Origin: Rhodoferax sp.
GTDB taxonomy: Bacteria > Pseudomonadota > Gammaproteobacteria > Burkholderiales > Burkholderiaceae_C
Direction of reading: 5' to 3'
Assembly (NCBI RefSeq): GCF_030646845.1
Contig: NZ_JAUSLE010000068.1
Span: forward strand, 1-59,298
Length of the DNA: 59,298 nucleotides
How positions within the stretch are numbered: position 1 is the first letter of the stretch; each line of letters begins with the position of its first letter. Shown piece after piece: positions 20,086 to 29,398 of the stretch. Below the pieces are notes generated by a model, which worked only from the letters and a program-made list of their open reading frames with translations, ran no database searches and was not told the origin of the DNA. A program made the position numbers and the translations under genes.

Positions 20086-23000
20086 GTGAACATCAAGAAA
20101 ATCGTCATCGCCGGCAGCATGGCTGCCATCGCCTGCGCCGCCCAGGCCTTCCAGATCATCAGTCTCTCGCCGCAAGGCGAGGTGGCGCGCGTGCGGCAGG
20201 TGGTGGTCAAGTTTGACGAGAGTGCGGTGAATTTTGGCGACCCCAAGGCAGCGGCGCCCTTGAGCCTCAGCTGCAGCGACGCGCAGGCCACCAAGGGTGC
20301 GGGCCGCTGGATCAGCGACAAGGAATGGGCCTTTGAGTTTGAGCGCGATCTTCCGCCCGGCATCGCCTGCTCGTTGCAGGTGAGGTCAGGACTCAAATCC
20401 GTCAAGGGCGCAGAGCTGACAAGCGCTACCAGCTACAAATTCAATAGCGGCGGGCCGTTTGTCCGGAACATTCGTCCCTATGACGGCAGCCGCATTGACG
20501 AAGAACAGTACTTCACCCTGCAGCTCAACGGCCCGGCCACGCTGGCCAGTGTGCAGGCCAACGTCTGGTGCGCGGTGGACGGCCTGGGCGAGCGCGTGGC
20601 GGTGCGCTTGATTGACGGCACCGAGCGTGCGGCGCTCCTCAAGGCGCAAGGCCTGGAGCGGGCCGCAGAAAAGGCGCCTTTGAGCATCGTGACGCTGGCC
20701 TGCAACCGCCGCCTGACACCCTCGGCCAAGGTGCAACTGGTCTACGGCAAAGGGATAGGCACCCCTGCCGGAGCCGGTGCCGCCAGTGGCGTGGCCAACT
20801 CCGTAGAAAAGCGTTTCAATTTTCAGGTGCGTGAGCCCTTTGCCGCCAGCTTCAATTGCGAGCGGGAGAACGCGCAATCCGCCTGCCTGCCGATCCGGCC
20901 CATGAGCCTGAGTTTCAACGCCCCGGTGCCGCGCAAACTGGCTGAGGGCATCCGCCTGAAATCGGACACGGACAGCTTCAAACCCACGTTCGACCAGGAC
21001 AGTGGCGACGGCGACAACGTCGTGACCAGCGTGTCGTTCAAAACCATTTTTGCGGAGCAGACCCAATTCACGCTGGAGTTGCCCAAGGACTTCAAGGATG
21101 CGTCCGGGCGCACACTGCGCAACGCCGACAGCTTCCCGCTCAAAGTGGCCACCGGACCGATGCCGCCACTGGCCAAGTTTGCGGCGGCGCCGTTTGGCAT
21201 TGTGGAACGCTTTACCGAGCCCAATGGCATTGCCCTGCTGCCGGTGACGCTGCGCAATGTGGAGGCGGCTTTGCCGGTCAAAGGGCTTGATGCCACGAAA
21301 GTTAACGCGGCGGCGGGCGGCAAGGTCAGCGACCTGCGGCCCGGCACTGATGCCGAGATCATTGCCTGGTTTGCCAAGGTGCAGCGTTACGACAACTACA
21401 CGGTGTCGCGTCGCACAGCGGCGGCTGATGTCAAAGGGCCGCTGCCCAAGCCGGTGGACGAGCGCGACAAACATGACGTGCAAACCCGCATGGTGTCCTT
21501 GCTGCAAGGGCAGAGCGGCGTGAAGACGCTGGACCTGCCCAAGCCCGCCAGCAACGACCCCCGCCCGTTTGAGGTGGTGGGCATTCCGCTCTCGCCCGGC
21601 TTTCACGTGGTCGAGATCGCCTCGCAAAAACTCGGCGCCTCGCTTCTCGACGAACGTCATGGTGACAACCGGACCATGTATGTGCGCACCTCGGCGCTGG
21701 TGACCAATCTGGGCGTGCACTTCAAGCTCGGGCGCGAGAACGCACTGGCCTGGGTGACGACGCTGGACAAGGGGCAGCCGGTGCCCAATGCCCGCGTGCG
21801 CGTATCCGACTGCCGGGGCCGCGAGGTGGCCAGCGCCAGCACCAATGCGCAAGGCATTGCCAGCCTGACCGGCATCGCCCCGGTCGCGCCCACCTGCCAG
21901 AGTGAAAACAATTACAGCCAGGCCTACTTTGTCAGCGCCCGCGCCCTGCAGCCCGCCAGCGGAAAGGACAGCGTGGAAGACATGAGCTTCACCTGGAGCG
22001 ACTGGCATCGCGGCATCGAGCCCTGGCGTTTCAACGTGCCCACCAGCCGCGACGCACGGCCCGACGAGCGGGCGCACACCATTTTTGACCGCACGCTGTT
22101 GCGCGCCGGCGAGACCGTGTCCATGAAACACATCCTGCGCACCGAGACCAGTCAAGGCTTCGGCCTGGCCGACGCGCAGCCCGCCACGCTGGTGGTGACC
22201 CATGTCGGCAGCGGCCAGCAATACACGCAAGCCCTGGCCTGGCGCAAGACCGCCACCGGCGGCCAGAGCGCCGAGAGCACCTTCGCCATACCGCCTGCCG
22301 CCAAGCTCGGCATGTACGAGGTGGCGTTGCGTGGTGCGGCGCAAAGCCGCAGCTTCACCACCGGCCAGTTCCGCGTCGAAGAGTTCCGCCTGCCGGTGCT
22401 CGAAGGCCAGGTGACACCGGCCGACAAAAAGGCATTGGTCAATGTGACAACGGTGCCGGTGGATGTGCAGGTCAACTATGTCGCCGGTGGTGCTGCCGTG
22501 AACCTGCCGGTGCGCGTGTCAGCGCTGGTGCGCGGCAAGTCCTTGAGCTACAGCGACTTTGAAGCGTTCCGCTTCGCACCACCACGCGCCCTGCGTGAAA
22601 CCACGACCGAGGGCGAAGAGGAAGTCAGCGCCACACAAGACTCCCGCGTGATTGCCGACAAGCTGCCGCTCACCCTGGACAAGAACGGCGCGGGCAAAGT
22701 GACCCTCGACAAAGTGCCCACCGCCAGACAGCCCAGGGAGCTGCTGCTGGAGGCCACTTACGCCGACCCGAATGGCGAGGTGCAGACCATCCGCAGCGTT
22801 AACACCCTGTGGCCGGCCGGCGTGGTGGCGGGCATCAAGACTGAAGGCTGGGTATCTAGCAGCCAGAAGATCAAGTTTCAGGCGCTGGCGCTAGACCTGA
22901 GCGGCAAGCCGCTGGCCGATGTGCCGCTGGAAGTGCGGGCCACGGCACGCATCGTCACCACCAGCCGCAAACGCATGGTGGGCGGCTTTTATACCTACGA

Positions 23001-26000
23001 CAACAAGACCACCCTCAAGGACCTGGGCTCGGTATGCAGTGGCAAGAGCGACTCGCGCGGCCTGCTCCTGTGCGAGACCAGGCTGGGCGAGGCCGGCGAG
23101 GTGGAACTGGTGGTCACCGCCAGCGACGCAGCGGGCAACAGCATCCAGGCCGCATCCAGCGTCTATGTCACCAAACAGGGCGAGCTCTGGTTCGGCGGCG
23201 AAAACCACGACCGCATGGACGTGCTGCCCGAGAAGAGGAGCTACCAGCCCGGCGAGACCGCGAAGTTTCAGGTGCGCATGCCGTTCCGCTTTGCCACCGC
23301 ACTGGTAGCGGTGGAGCGCGAAGGCATTGTCGAGACGCAGGTGGTGCAGCTGAATGGCCAGGACCCGACGATTCAACTGAAGATCAAGGAGGGTTGGGGG
23401 CCCAACGTGTATGTGAGCGTCCTGGCCCTGCGCGGACGTTTGCGCGAGGTGCCCTGGTACAGCTTTTTCACCTGGGGCTACAGGGCGCCGCGCGAGTGGT
23501 GGACTTCATTCTGGTACGAGGGCCGCGAGTATGTGGCCCCCACCGCGCTGGTGGACTTGAGCAAGCCCGCGTTCCGCCTGGGCCTGGCTGAAATCCGTGT
23601 CGGCACCCAGGCGCACCAGCTCGATGTCAGCGTGAAGGCCGACAAAGAAAGCTACCCGGTGCGCGGCCAGGCCAAGGTGACGATTCAAGTGAAACTGCCC
23701 AACGGCCAGCCGGCGGCGAACGCCGAAGTGGCGCTGGCCGCGGTCGACCAGGCGCTGCTGGAACTGATGCCCAACACCAGCTGGAATTTGCTGGACGCCA
23801 TGCTGCAGCGGCGCGCCTGGGGCGTGGAAACTTCTACCGCGCAGATGGAAATCATTGGCCGACGCCATTACGGTCGCAAGGCGGTGGCGGCGGGTGGCGG
23901 TGGTGGCCGCTCTGGCACGCGCGAGTTGCTGGATACGCTGCTGCTATGGAACCCCAAAGTCATGCTGGACGCCAATGGCCAGGCGGTGGTGACCGTGCCG
24001 CTGAACGACGCACTCACCACCTTCAAGATTGTGGCGGTGGCCGATGCCGCAACCGGCCTGTTTGGCACCGGGCAGACATCCATTCGGGCCACGCAGGACC
24101 TGCAGATCATCAGCGGCCTGCCGCCCCTGGTGCGCGAGGACGACCAGTTCCGCGCCCAGATCACCGTGCGCAACACCACCAGGCAGGCGATGAAAGTCGA
24201 AGTCACGCCGCGCGCCACGCTGCTCGACCTCAAGCCACAAATCGTGGACATTCCTGCCGGCGATGCGCGCGAGGTCGCCTGGCTGGTGACGGCCCCGGCG
24301 CAACTGGCGCTGTCACGCTTTGAAGCGATCCTGTGGGAGATTGAGGCGAAAGACACTGTCAGCGGCGCGCGCGATGCCTTGAAGGCCCGGCAACGCATCA
24401 TCCCCGCCGTGCCCTTGACGGTGCAACAGGCGACGCTGGTGCAACTGGACGGACCATTCACTCTGGATGTGAACCCGCCCGCCGATGCGCTGCCCGGCCG
24501 GGGTGGCCTCAAGCTGGCGCTGCAGCCCAAACTGGCCGAGGGCCTGCCCGGTGTGCGCGACTGGTTTGCCAATTACCCCTTCAGCTGCCTGGAGCAAAAG
24601 ACCAGCAAGTCGGTCGGCCTGCGCGACGGAAAGATGTGGCAAACGGTGGTCAGCCAGATCCCCAGCTACCTCGATGCCGATGGCCTGGCCAGCTACTTTC
24701 CGCCGCGTGACGGCGAGGCGAACCGGGGCAGCGACACGCTCACCGCCTACCTGCTCGCCAGCACGCATGAAGCCGCCAGCATCAACCCGGCCTTCGCCCT
24801 GAGCGACGAAGTGCGTGCGCCGATGGAGCGGGGCCTGATTGCCTTTGTCGAGGGCCGCATTCAGCGCGAGTTCTGGAGCCCGCGCAAGGATCTGGACGTG
24901 CGCAAACTCGCTGCCCTGGAAGCCCTGTCGCGCTATGGCAAGGCGCAGGGCCGCATGTTGGGCTCCATCACGATGGCACCCAACCAGTGGCCCACCCATG
25001 CGGTGATCGACTGGCTCAACATCCTCAAACGGGTGGCGGATGTGCCGCAGCGTGAGCAGCGCATGACTGAGGCCACACAAATCCTGAGGAGTCGCATCAG
25101 CTACCAGGGCACCAAGATGATCTTCAGCACCGAGAAAGACGACTACTGGTGGTGGCTGATGCAAAACGGCGACGTCAACACCGCACGCCTGATGCTGGCT
25201 GTCATGGACGACCCGGCCTGGAAAGACGACATGGGCCGCCTGGCCAACGGCTTCATCGGCCGCCAGCAGCACGGCGCGTGGCACACCACCACGGCCAACC
25301 TGTGGGGCGGCCTGGCGCTGGAGAAGTTCTCCAGCAAGTTTGAAGCGGTGGCGGTGGCAGGCAGCACCAAAGCGACCATGAGCACGGGAGTCGCCAGCGT
25401 GGACTGGAGCAAGGTGGAGCGCATCAAGACCACCGACGCAGCCGGTGCCGCACACCAGACCACCTGGTTCGGCGCACCGGCCGCGCCCGGCAATCTGCGC
25501 AACAACAGCATGTTCCTGCCCTGGGGCAAGACTGGCGGCAAAGACACCTTGAATGTGACGCACCAGGGCCCCGGCAAGCCGTGGCTGACGCTGCAGTCGG
25601 TCGCCGCCGTCCAGCTTAAAGAGCCGTTCAACGCCGGCTACCAGATCAAGAGGACCATCACGCCCGTGGAGCAGGCCAACAAGGCGCTGCCCGCCGGCAG
25701 CTACACCCGGGGCGACGTGCTGCGCATCACGCTGGAGGTCAACGCCTCGGCCGACATGACCTGGGCCGTGATCACCGACCCGGTGCCGGGCGGCGCCACC
25801 ATTCTGGGCAGCGGCCTGGGGCGCGATTCCGAGATTGCGACACAGGGCGAGAAGAAATTCGGTGACAGCTGGCCGGCCTTTGAAGAACGCAGCTTCGAGT
25901 CGTTCCGCAGCTACTACCAGTACCTGCCCAAAGGCGTCGTGAAGATGGAATACACCATCCGCCTGAACAACGTGGGCGAGTTCTCGCTGCCACCCTCGCG

Positions 26001-26076
26001 CGTGGAGGCGATGTATGCGCCGGAGATGTTTGGCGAGGCGCCGAATGCGAAGGTCAAGGTGGAGTCGCCACGGTGA
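20086..26076 (+). CDS. Bacterial alpha-2-macroglobulin (thioester protease trap)
   Basis: A 1996-residue exported protein of the YfhM-like family, which traps host or competitor proteases in the periplasm. The N-terminal signal is MNIKKIVIAGSMAAIACAAQ. It could be cleaved as a lipoprotein before Cys18 (loose lipobox AIAC) or by signal peptidase I after AQA. MG-type beta domains follow. The thioester motif CLEQ is intact (Cys1501, FSCLEQKTSKS). The bait region is probably near residues 1255-1300, containing a GGGGGRSG stretch. The start is GTG. It overlaps pbpC by four bases, a pairing conserved in many bacteria. A dispersed repeat copy lies in frame at 20415-20448. Confidence 0.95.
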   Translation: MNIKKIVIAGSMAAIACAAQAFQIISLSPQGEVARVRQVVVKFDESAVNFGDPKAAAPLSLSCSDAQATKGAGRWISDKEWAFEFERDLPPGIACSLQVRSGLKSVKGAELTSATSYKFNSGGPFVRNIRPYDGSRIDEEQYFTLQLNGPATLASVQANVWCAVDGLGERVAVRLIDGTERAALLKAQGLERAAEKAPLSIVTLACNRRLTPSAKVQLVYGKGIGTPAGAGAASGVANSVEKRFNFQVREPFAASFNCERENAQSACLPIRPMSLSFNAPVPRKLAEGIRLKSDTDSFKPTFDQDSGDGDNVVTSVSFKTIFAEQTQFTLELPKDFKDASGRTLRNADSFPLKVATGPMPPLAKFAAAPFGIVERFTEPNGIALLPVTLRNVEAALPVKGLDATKVNAAAGGKVSDLRPGTDAEIIAWFAKVQRYDNYTVSRRTAAADVKGPLPKPVDERDKHDVQTRMVSLLQGQSGVKTLDLPKPASNDPRPFEVVGIPLSPGFHVVEIASQKLGASLLDERHGDNRTMYVRTSALVTNLGVHFKLGRENALAWVTTLDKGQPVPNARVRVSDCRGREVASASTNAQGIASLTGIAPVAPTCQSENNYSQAYFVSARALQPASGKDSVEDMSFTWSDWHRGIEPWRFNVPTSRDARPDERAHTIFDRTLLRAGETVSMKHILRTETSQGFGLADAQPATLVVTHVGSGQQYTQALAWRKTATGGQSAESTFAIPPAAKLGMYEVALRGAAQSRSFTTGQFRVEEFRLPVLEGQVTPADKKALVNVTTVPVDVQVNYVAGGAAVNLPVRVSALVRGKSLSYSDFEAFRFAPPRALRETTTEGEEEVSATQDSRVIADKLPLTLDKNGAGKVTLDKVPTARQPRELLLEATYADPNGEVQTIRSVNTLWPAGVVAGIKTEGWVSSSQKIKFQALALDLSGKPLADVPLEVRATARIVTTSRKRMVGGFYTYDNKTTLKDLGSVCSGKSDSRGLLLCETRLGEAGEVELVVTASDAAGNSIQAASSVYVTKQGELWFGGENHDRMDVLPEKRSYQPGETAKFQVRMPFRFATALVAVEREGIVETQVVQLNGQDPTIQLKIKEGWGPNVYVSVLALRGRLREVPWYSFFTWGYRAPREWWTSFWYEGREYVAPTALVDLSKPAFRLGLAEIRVGTQAHQLDVSVKADKESYPVRGQAKVTIQVKLPNGQPAANAEVALAAVDQALLELMPNTSWNLLDAMLQRRAWGVETSTAQMEIIGRRHYGRKAVAAGGGGGRSGTRELLDTLLLWNPKVMLDANGQAVVTVPLNDALTTFKIVAVADAATGLFGTGQTSIRATQDLQIISGLPPLVREDDQFRAQITVRNTTRQAMKVEVTPRATLLDLKPQIVDIPAGDAREVAWLVTAPAQLALSRFEAILWEIEAKDTVSGARDALKARQRIIPAVPLTVQQATLVQLDGPFTLDVNPPADALPGRGGLKLALQPKLAEGLPGVRDWFANYPFSCLEQKTSKSVGLRDGKMWQTVVSQIPSYLDADGLASYFPPRDGEANRGSDTLTAYLLASTHEAASINPAFALSDEVRAPMERGLIAFVEGRIQREFWSPRKDLDVRKLAALEALSRYGKAQGRMLGSITMAPNQWPTHAVIDWLNILKRVADVPQREQRMTEATQILRSRISYQGTKMIFSTEKDDYWWWLMQNGDVNTARLMLAVMDDPAWKDDMGRLANGFIGRQQHGAWHTTTANLWGGLALEKFSSKFEAVAVAGSTKATMSTGVASVDWSKVERIKTTDAAGAAHQTTWFGAPAAPGNLRNNSMFLPWGKTGGKDTLNVTHQGPGKPWLTLQSVAAVQLKEPFNAGYQIKRTITPVEQANKALPAGSYTRGDVLRITLEVNASADMTWAVITDPVPGGATILGSGLGRDSEIATQGEKKFGDSWPAFEERSFESFRSYYQYLPKGVVKMEYTIRLNNVGEFSLPPSRVEAMYAPEMFGEAPNAKVKVESPR
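20415..20448 (-). repeat. Dispersed repeat copy 3, in frame inside the macroglobulin gene
   Basis: The minus strand reads GCTATTGAATTTGTAGCTGG then TAGCGCTTGTCAGC, the head half of the repeat. It lies in the coding region and is translated as LTSATSYKFNS without breaking the frame. Confidence 0.6.
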
Positions 26077-28511
26077 GTTTCCCCACTCACTCCCCCCCGC
26101 CCCTCTCTCGCCCCGCCGGGCGAAAGAGGGGTGCCTCATTTGACCGCGCGCTTCGGGTTGGGAGATATCGGGGGCCGCTATCCGTGGTTCGTCTTTTCGC
26201 TATGTTTTTTATAGCTGCTTGCGCATGTTCTGCGGGGGCTACGGCCACTTTTGATGAAGTAAAGAGTGAATTCACGCCGTCTGACACGCTGATTCTGGAC
26301 CGCCACGGCGAGCTGCTGCACCGCCTGCGCACGGACACTTCGGTGCGGCGCGGGCAGTGGGTGGCGTTGGCGGATGTGTCGCCGGCGCTGCGCACGGCGC
26401 TGGTGCTGAGTGAAGACAAGCGCTTTTACGAACACAGCGGCGTCGATTGGCGCGCCGTGTCTTCTGCGGCGTGGGGCAATCTGTGGAACAGCAAAACGCG
26501 CGGCGCCTCCACCATCACCATGCAGCTGGCGGGTTTGCTGGATGAGGACTTGAAGCGCGGCGCGGCAGGGCGCAACGTGGTGCAGAAGATTGGCCAAACC
26601 GTGTCGGCGCAGCTGCTGGAACGCAACTGGCGCAAAGACCAGGTGCTGGAGGCCTACCTGAACCTGGTGCCGTTTCGCGGCGAGATGGTGGGCATCGACG
26701 CGCTGAGCCACACCCTGTTTGGCAAGGCCGCACACGGACTGGACAACCGCGAGGCGGCGGTGGCCGCAGCCTTGGTGCGCGCACCCAATGCCAGGGTGGC
26801 GCAGGTGGTGCAGCGGGCTTGTGCTGTGCTCAAAAGTCTGGAGACCAGCGGTGCAAATACGGGGAAGAGTACGAGGGCGTCAGCCGACTGCGAAGGGCTG
26901 GACCTGTTTGCCACCGCCGCCCTGCAGCGCAAGGCGTTTGATGCCAGCGAGGGCATTGCGCCGCATGTGGCGCGGCAAATCGTTTCCGTTCGGCCTGAGC
27001 CTGTCGAAGCCCCTGACTCGCGCAGCACGTCAACGAGCTCAGCGCGAATCGCCGGTGCACGCCCTGCCGCCCAGTCCGCCATTCGCACCAGCCTGCGCGC
27101 ACCGCTGCAACGCTATGCCGTGCAAACCCTGCAGCAGCACCTGCGCGAACTGCAGGGCCGCCACGTCGAAGACGGCGCGCTGGTAGTGCTGGACAACGCC
27201 AGTGGCGAGGTGCTGGCCTGGGTCGGCTCGTCGGGGAGCTTGAGCAACGCCGCCGAGGTGGACTTTGTGACCGCGCTGCGCCAGCCCGGCTCCACGCTCA
27301 AGCCATTTTTGTATGCGCAGGCCATTGCCGAGCGGCGCATCACCGCCGCCTCGCTGCTCGATGATTCCGGCGCGCAGATCCAGACCACGGGTGGCCTGTA
27401 CATCCCACAGAACTACGACCGGCAGTTCAAGGGCTGGGTGTCGGCGCGCACCGCTTTGGCCGCGTCGCTCAACGTGCCGGCCGTGCGCACACTGGTGATG
27501 GTGTCGCCCGACGCGTTTCAAAAACAGCTTGTCGCGCTTGGCCTGCCTTTGCGAGAGAGTGGCGACTACTACGGCTACAGCCTGGCGCTGGGCAGCGCCG
27601 AGGTGTCGCTGCTCAACCTCACCAACGCCTACCGCGCGCTGGGCAATGGCGGCCGCTACAGTCCCCCGACCCTCACCGCTCGCCCTGAACTTGTCGAAGG
27701 GCCGGCCACTCGCCACAAGACTTCAACCCAGGCCCTCGACCCGCGCGCCGCCTTCATCGTGAGCGATGTGCTGAGTGATCCATTGGCCCGCGCCCGCACC
27801 TTCGGCCTTGAGAGCATCCTGGCCACCCGCTTCTGGAGCGCCGTCAAAACCGGCACCAGCAAAGACATGCGCGACAACTGGGCGATAGGCTACTCGCAGG
27901 CCTACACCGTGGGCGTGTGGGTGGGCAACGCCAGCGGTGCGCCCATGTGGGACGTGAGCGGCACCACCGGCGCCGCCCCCATCTGGGCGGCGGTCATGAA
28001 CTACCTGCACAAGACGCAGCCGAGTCGTGCACCGCAAGCGCCTGCGGGCGTGGTGCAAACGGCGGTGCAGTTTGATGCCGGCGCCGCAGCGCCAACCGAG
28101 GCGGCGCGCACCGAGTGGTTTTTGCAGGGCACCCAGCAAAGTTATTTTGCTATTAATTCAATAGCTAATAGCGCAATGGATACGAGGGCTAGAGGCCTAA
28201 AACGTTCAAAAATCACCCCAGACCGGCCGCCACGCATCACCACCCCGGCCACCGGCACCATCATCGCGCTCGACCCCGACATCCCTCCCAATCGGCAGCG
28301 CGTCAGCTTCACCGCCGAAGGATCAAACCTGCGCTGGTTGCTGGACGGCCAGGTATTCGCCAAAGGGACAGCGGCGCAGTGGCTGCCCTGGCCTGGCCGG
28401 CATGTGGTGCAGATTGCCAGCGAACGCGGCGAGGTACTGGATGAGATTCGGCTGGAAGTCCGCGGGGCGGGGGTGAGGGTGTCGCAGGCTGGATCGGTTG
28501 GCAAGCGCTAG
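26073..28511 (+). CDS. pbpC: Penicillin-binding protein 1C
   Basis: Bifunctional glycosyltransferase/transpeptidase of peptidoglycan repair, 812 residues from the overlapping GTG (GTGA with the macroglobulin stop). The transglycosylase carries catalytic Glu114 in SEDKRFYEH. The transpeptidase has Ser407 in GSTLKPF, an SLN motif (AASLNVPAV) and KTGTS at 592-596. A C-terminal PBP1C beta domain follows from about 710. The only hydrophobic anchor is at about residues 41-58 and is encoded by a dispersed repeat copy; ATG at 26202 (MFFIAACACSAG) is an alternative start giving a plain signal peptide. Three further repeat insertions are read in frame (residues about 306-326, 536-544 and 691-708). The linkers are therefore longer than usual. 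Confidence 0.92.
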   Translation: MSFPTHSPPPLSRPAGRKRGASFDRALRVGRYRGPLSVVRLFAMFFIAACACSAGATATFDEVKSEFTPSDTLILDRHGELLHRLRTDTSVRRGQWVALADVSPALRTALVLSEDKRFYEHSGVDWRAVSSAAWGNLWNSKTRGASTITMQLAGLLDEDLKRGAAGRNVVQKIGQTVSAQLLERNWRKDQVLEAYLNLVPFRGEMVGIDALSHTLFGKAAHGLDNREAAVAAALVRAPNARVAQVVQRACAVLKSLETSGANTGKSTRASADCEGLDLFATAALQRKAFDASEGIAPHVARQIVSVRPEPVEAPDSRSTSTSSARIAGARPAAQSAIRTSLRAPLQRYAVQTLQQHLRELQGRHVEDGALVVLDNASGEVLAWVGSSGSLSNAAEVDFVTALRQPGSTLKPFLYAQAIAERRITAASLLDDSGAQIQTTGGLYIPQNYDRQFKGWVSARTALAASLNVPAVRTLVMVSPDAFQKQLVALGLPLRESGDYYGYSLALGSAEVSLLNLTNAYRALGNGGRYSPPTLTARPELVEGPATRHKTSTQALDPRAAFIVSDVLSDPLARARTFGLESILATRFWSAVKTGTSKDMRDNWAIGYSQAYTVGVWVGNASGAPMWDVSGTTGAAPIWAAVMNYLHKTQPSRAPQAPAGVVQTAVQFDAGAAAPTEAARTEWFLQGTQQSYFAINSIANSAMDTRARGLKRSKITPDRPPRITTPATGTIIALDPDIPPNRQRVSFTAEGSNLRWLLDGQVFAKGTAAQWLPWPGRHVVQIASERGEVLDEIRLEVRGAGVRVSQAGSVGKR
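26100..26131 (+). repeat. Strong hairpin at the 5' end of pbpC
   Basis: CCCCTCTCTCGCCC at 26100-26113 pairs with GGGCGAAAGAGGGG at 26118-26131 with one mismatch and a very short loop. It lies inside the N-terminal codons if GTG 26073 is used, or in the leader if ATG 26202 is used. It might reduce read-through from the macroglobulin gene into pbpC (inference); no U run follows. Confidence 0.6.
26199..26253 (+). repeat. Dispersed repeat copy 4, encoding the pbpC membrane anchor
   Basis: Reads GCTATG, T run, ATAGCTGCTTGCGCATG, then GCGGGGGCTACGGCC and ACTTTTG. It aligns almost end to end with the intergenic copy at 48745-48800 in the same orientation. In the pbpC frame it encodes AMFFIAACACSAGATATF, the only hydrophobic N-terminal segment. 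Confidence 0.75.
26987..27050 (+). repeat. Second repeat family: paired inverted element inside pbpC
   Basis: CGTTCGGCCTGAGCCTGTCG followed by AAGCCC (26987-27012) and an inverted, diverged partner GTCAACGAGCTCAGCGCGAA (27029-27048). This is the GTTCG-CCTGAGC-TGTCGAAG repeat I know from many proteobacterial genomes. It is translated in pbpC as VRPEPVEAP..., the characteristic peptide of this repeat. Confidence 0.7.
27678..27703 (+). repeat. Second repeat family: single copy inside pbpC
   Basis: GCTCGCCCTGAACTTGTCGA then AGGGCC, translated in frame as ARPELVEGPA within the pbpC transpeptidase domain, between the SLN and KTG motifs. Confidence 0.7.
28149..28198 (+). repeat. Dispersed repeat copy 5, inside pbpC
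   Basis: GCTATTAATTCAATAGCTAA, then TAGCGCAATGGATACGAGGG and CTAGAGGCCTA, a full-length copy with its head hairpin (GCTATT/AATAGC). It lies in the linker before the C-terminal PBP1C domain and is translated as AINSIANSAMDTRARGLK. The local AT content stands out from the flanks. Confidence 0.8.
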
Positions 28512-28591
28512 GGGGGCGCTTGCTACTTGACTTTCAAGAGCGTTGGATGAATGCCCGCCTTCTTTTTCCACATTCCAGATGCGACGTGGTT

Positions 28592-29398
28592 TCAGCCCAC
28601 CTGCTTCCTTAGAAACTCGAGAGTCTTCTCGTTGAAGGCGGGCACGTTCTCATACAGCCCCGCATGCGAGCAGTCCTCGAAGATGTGTAGCTCCGAATTC
28701 TTGATGCCGTTCTTTAACGGATCGGCGAACCTGGGAGAGCAAACCACATCGTGACGCCCGAAGGTGATTTGTGTCGGAGCACGTATCTTGCCGAGTTGTG
28801 CTTCGGCGTCGTGGTTCATCACGGCATCGGATTGCCGCATAAACGCATCGACCGATTGCTTTGGACGGCTGCGTGTGAAATCGCACAGGGCTTTGATGTA
28901 GTCCGGTTTCTGTACATACAATTCCGGCGTGAAACACCATGGGAAGAGCGCCTGGATCATTGCCTCCGGCATGTTGTTTATCGACTTGGCCATCACCTGC
29001 CAGCCGTTCAAGACCGCTTTGAGGTAAGCATCGCTTTTGTGCCAGCCGCTATGCAGTGAAAGTGACTTGACCCGATCCGGATACTTCGCCGCCAACCACA
29101 TGCCGCTCGCCGCCCCCAAAGAGAGCCCGAAGACGTGTGCTTTTTGTATTCCTATGGCCTGCATCAGCGCGGCGACGTCGTCAGCGAACATTTCTGTGGA
29201 GCAGGCGCCTCCCGGCTTGTCTGACTCCCCGGTGCCACGCAGATCGACCGAAATGCAGGTGAAGTATTTGGAGTAGTCCGCAACCTGGAACGCGTAACAC
29301 GCGTTGTCAGCCCCCAGGTATGGGATGAGTATCAAGGGCTCCCCGCTACCTTGCTGCTCGTAGTTCATCGTGATGCTGCCGGCTTGAACCTTGGGCAT
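28592..29398 (-). CDS. Alpha/beta hydrolase
   Basis: A 268-residue alpha/beta-hydrolase with nucleophile elbow GLSLGA, acid in FGRHDVV and His in CSHAGLYE; the oxyanion region is near PYLGADNAC. The start MPKVQAGSI at 29398 follows AAGGAG, ruling out the longer frame to 29563. It resembles 3-oxoadipate enol-lactonase/RsbQ-like hydrolases, but the substrate is unknown. It is convergent with pbpC (80 bases apart). Confidence 0.85.
   Translation of the reverse strand: MPKVQAGSITMNYEQQGSGEPLILIPYLGADNACYAFQVADYSKYFTCISVDLRGTGESDKPGGACSTEMFADDVAALMQAIGIQKAHVFGLSLGAASGMWLAAKYPDRVKSLSLHSGWHKSDAYLKAVLNGWQVMAKSINNMPEAMIQALFPWCFTPELYVQKPDYIKALCDFTRSRPKQSVDAFMRQSDAVMNHDAEAQLGKIRAPTQITFGRHDVVCSPRFADPLKNGIKNSELHIFEDCSHAGLYENVPAFNEKTLEFLRKQVG

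Noticed and set aside
20386..22344. Long minus-strand open frame (652 codons) opposite the macroglobulin gene
   Set aside because: Shadow of a GC-rich gene; His/Gly/Ala-rich, no family resemblance. The plus-strand frame is clearly the real gene.
24313..26139. Long minus-strand open frame opposite the 3' macroglobulin region
   Set aside because: Same codon-bias shadow; low-complexity composition and no motifs.
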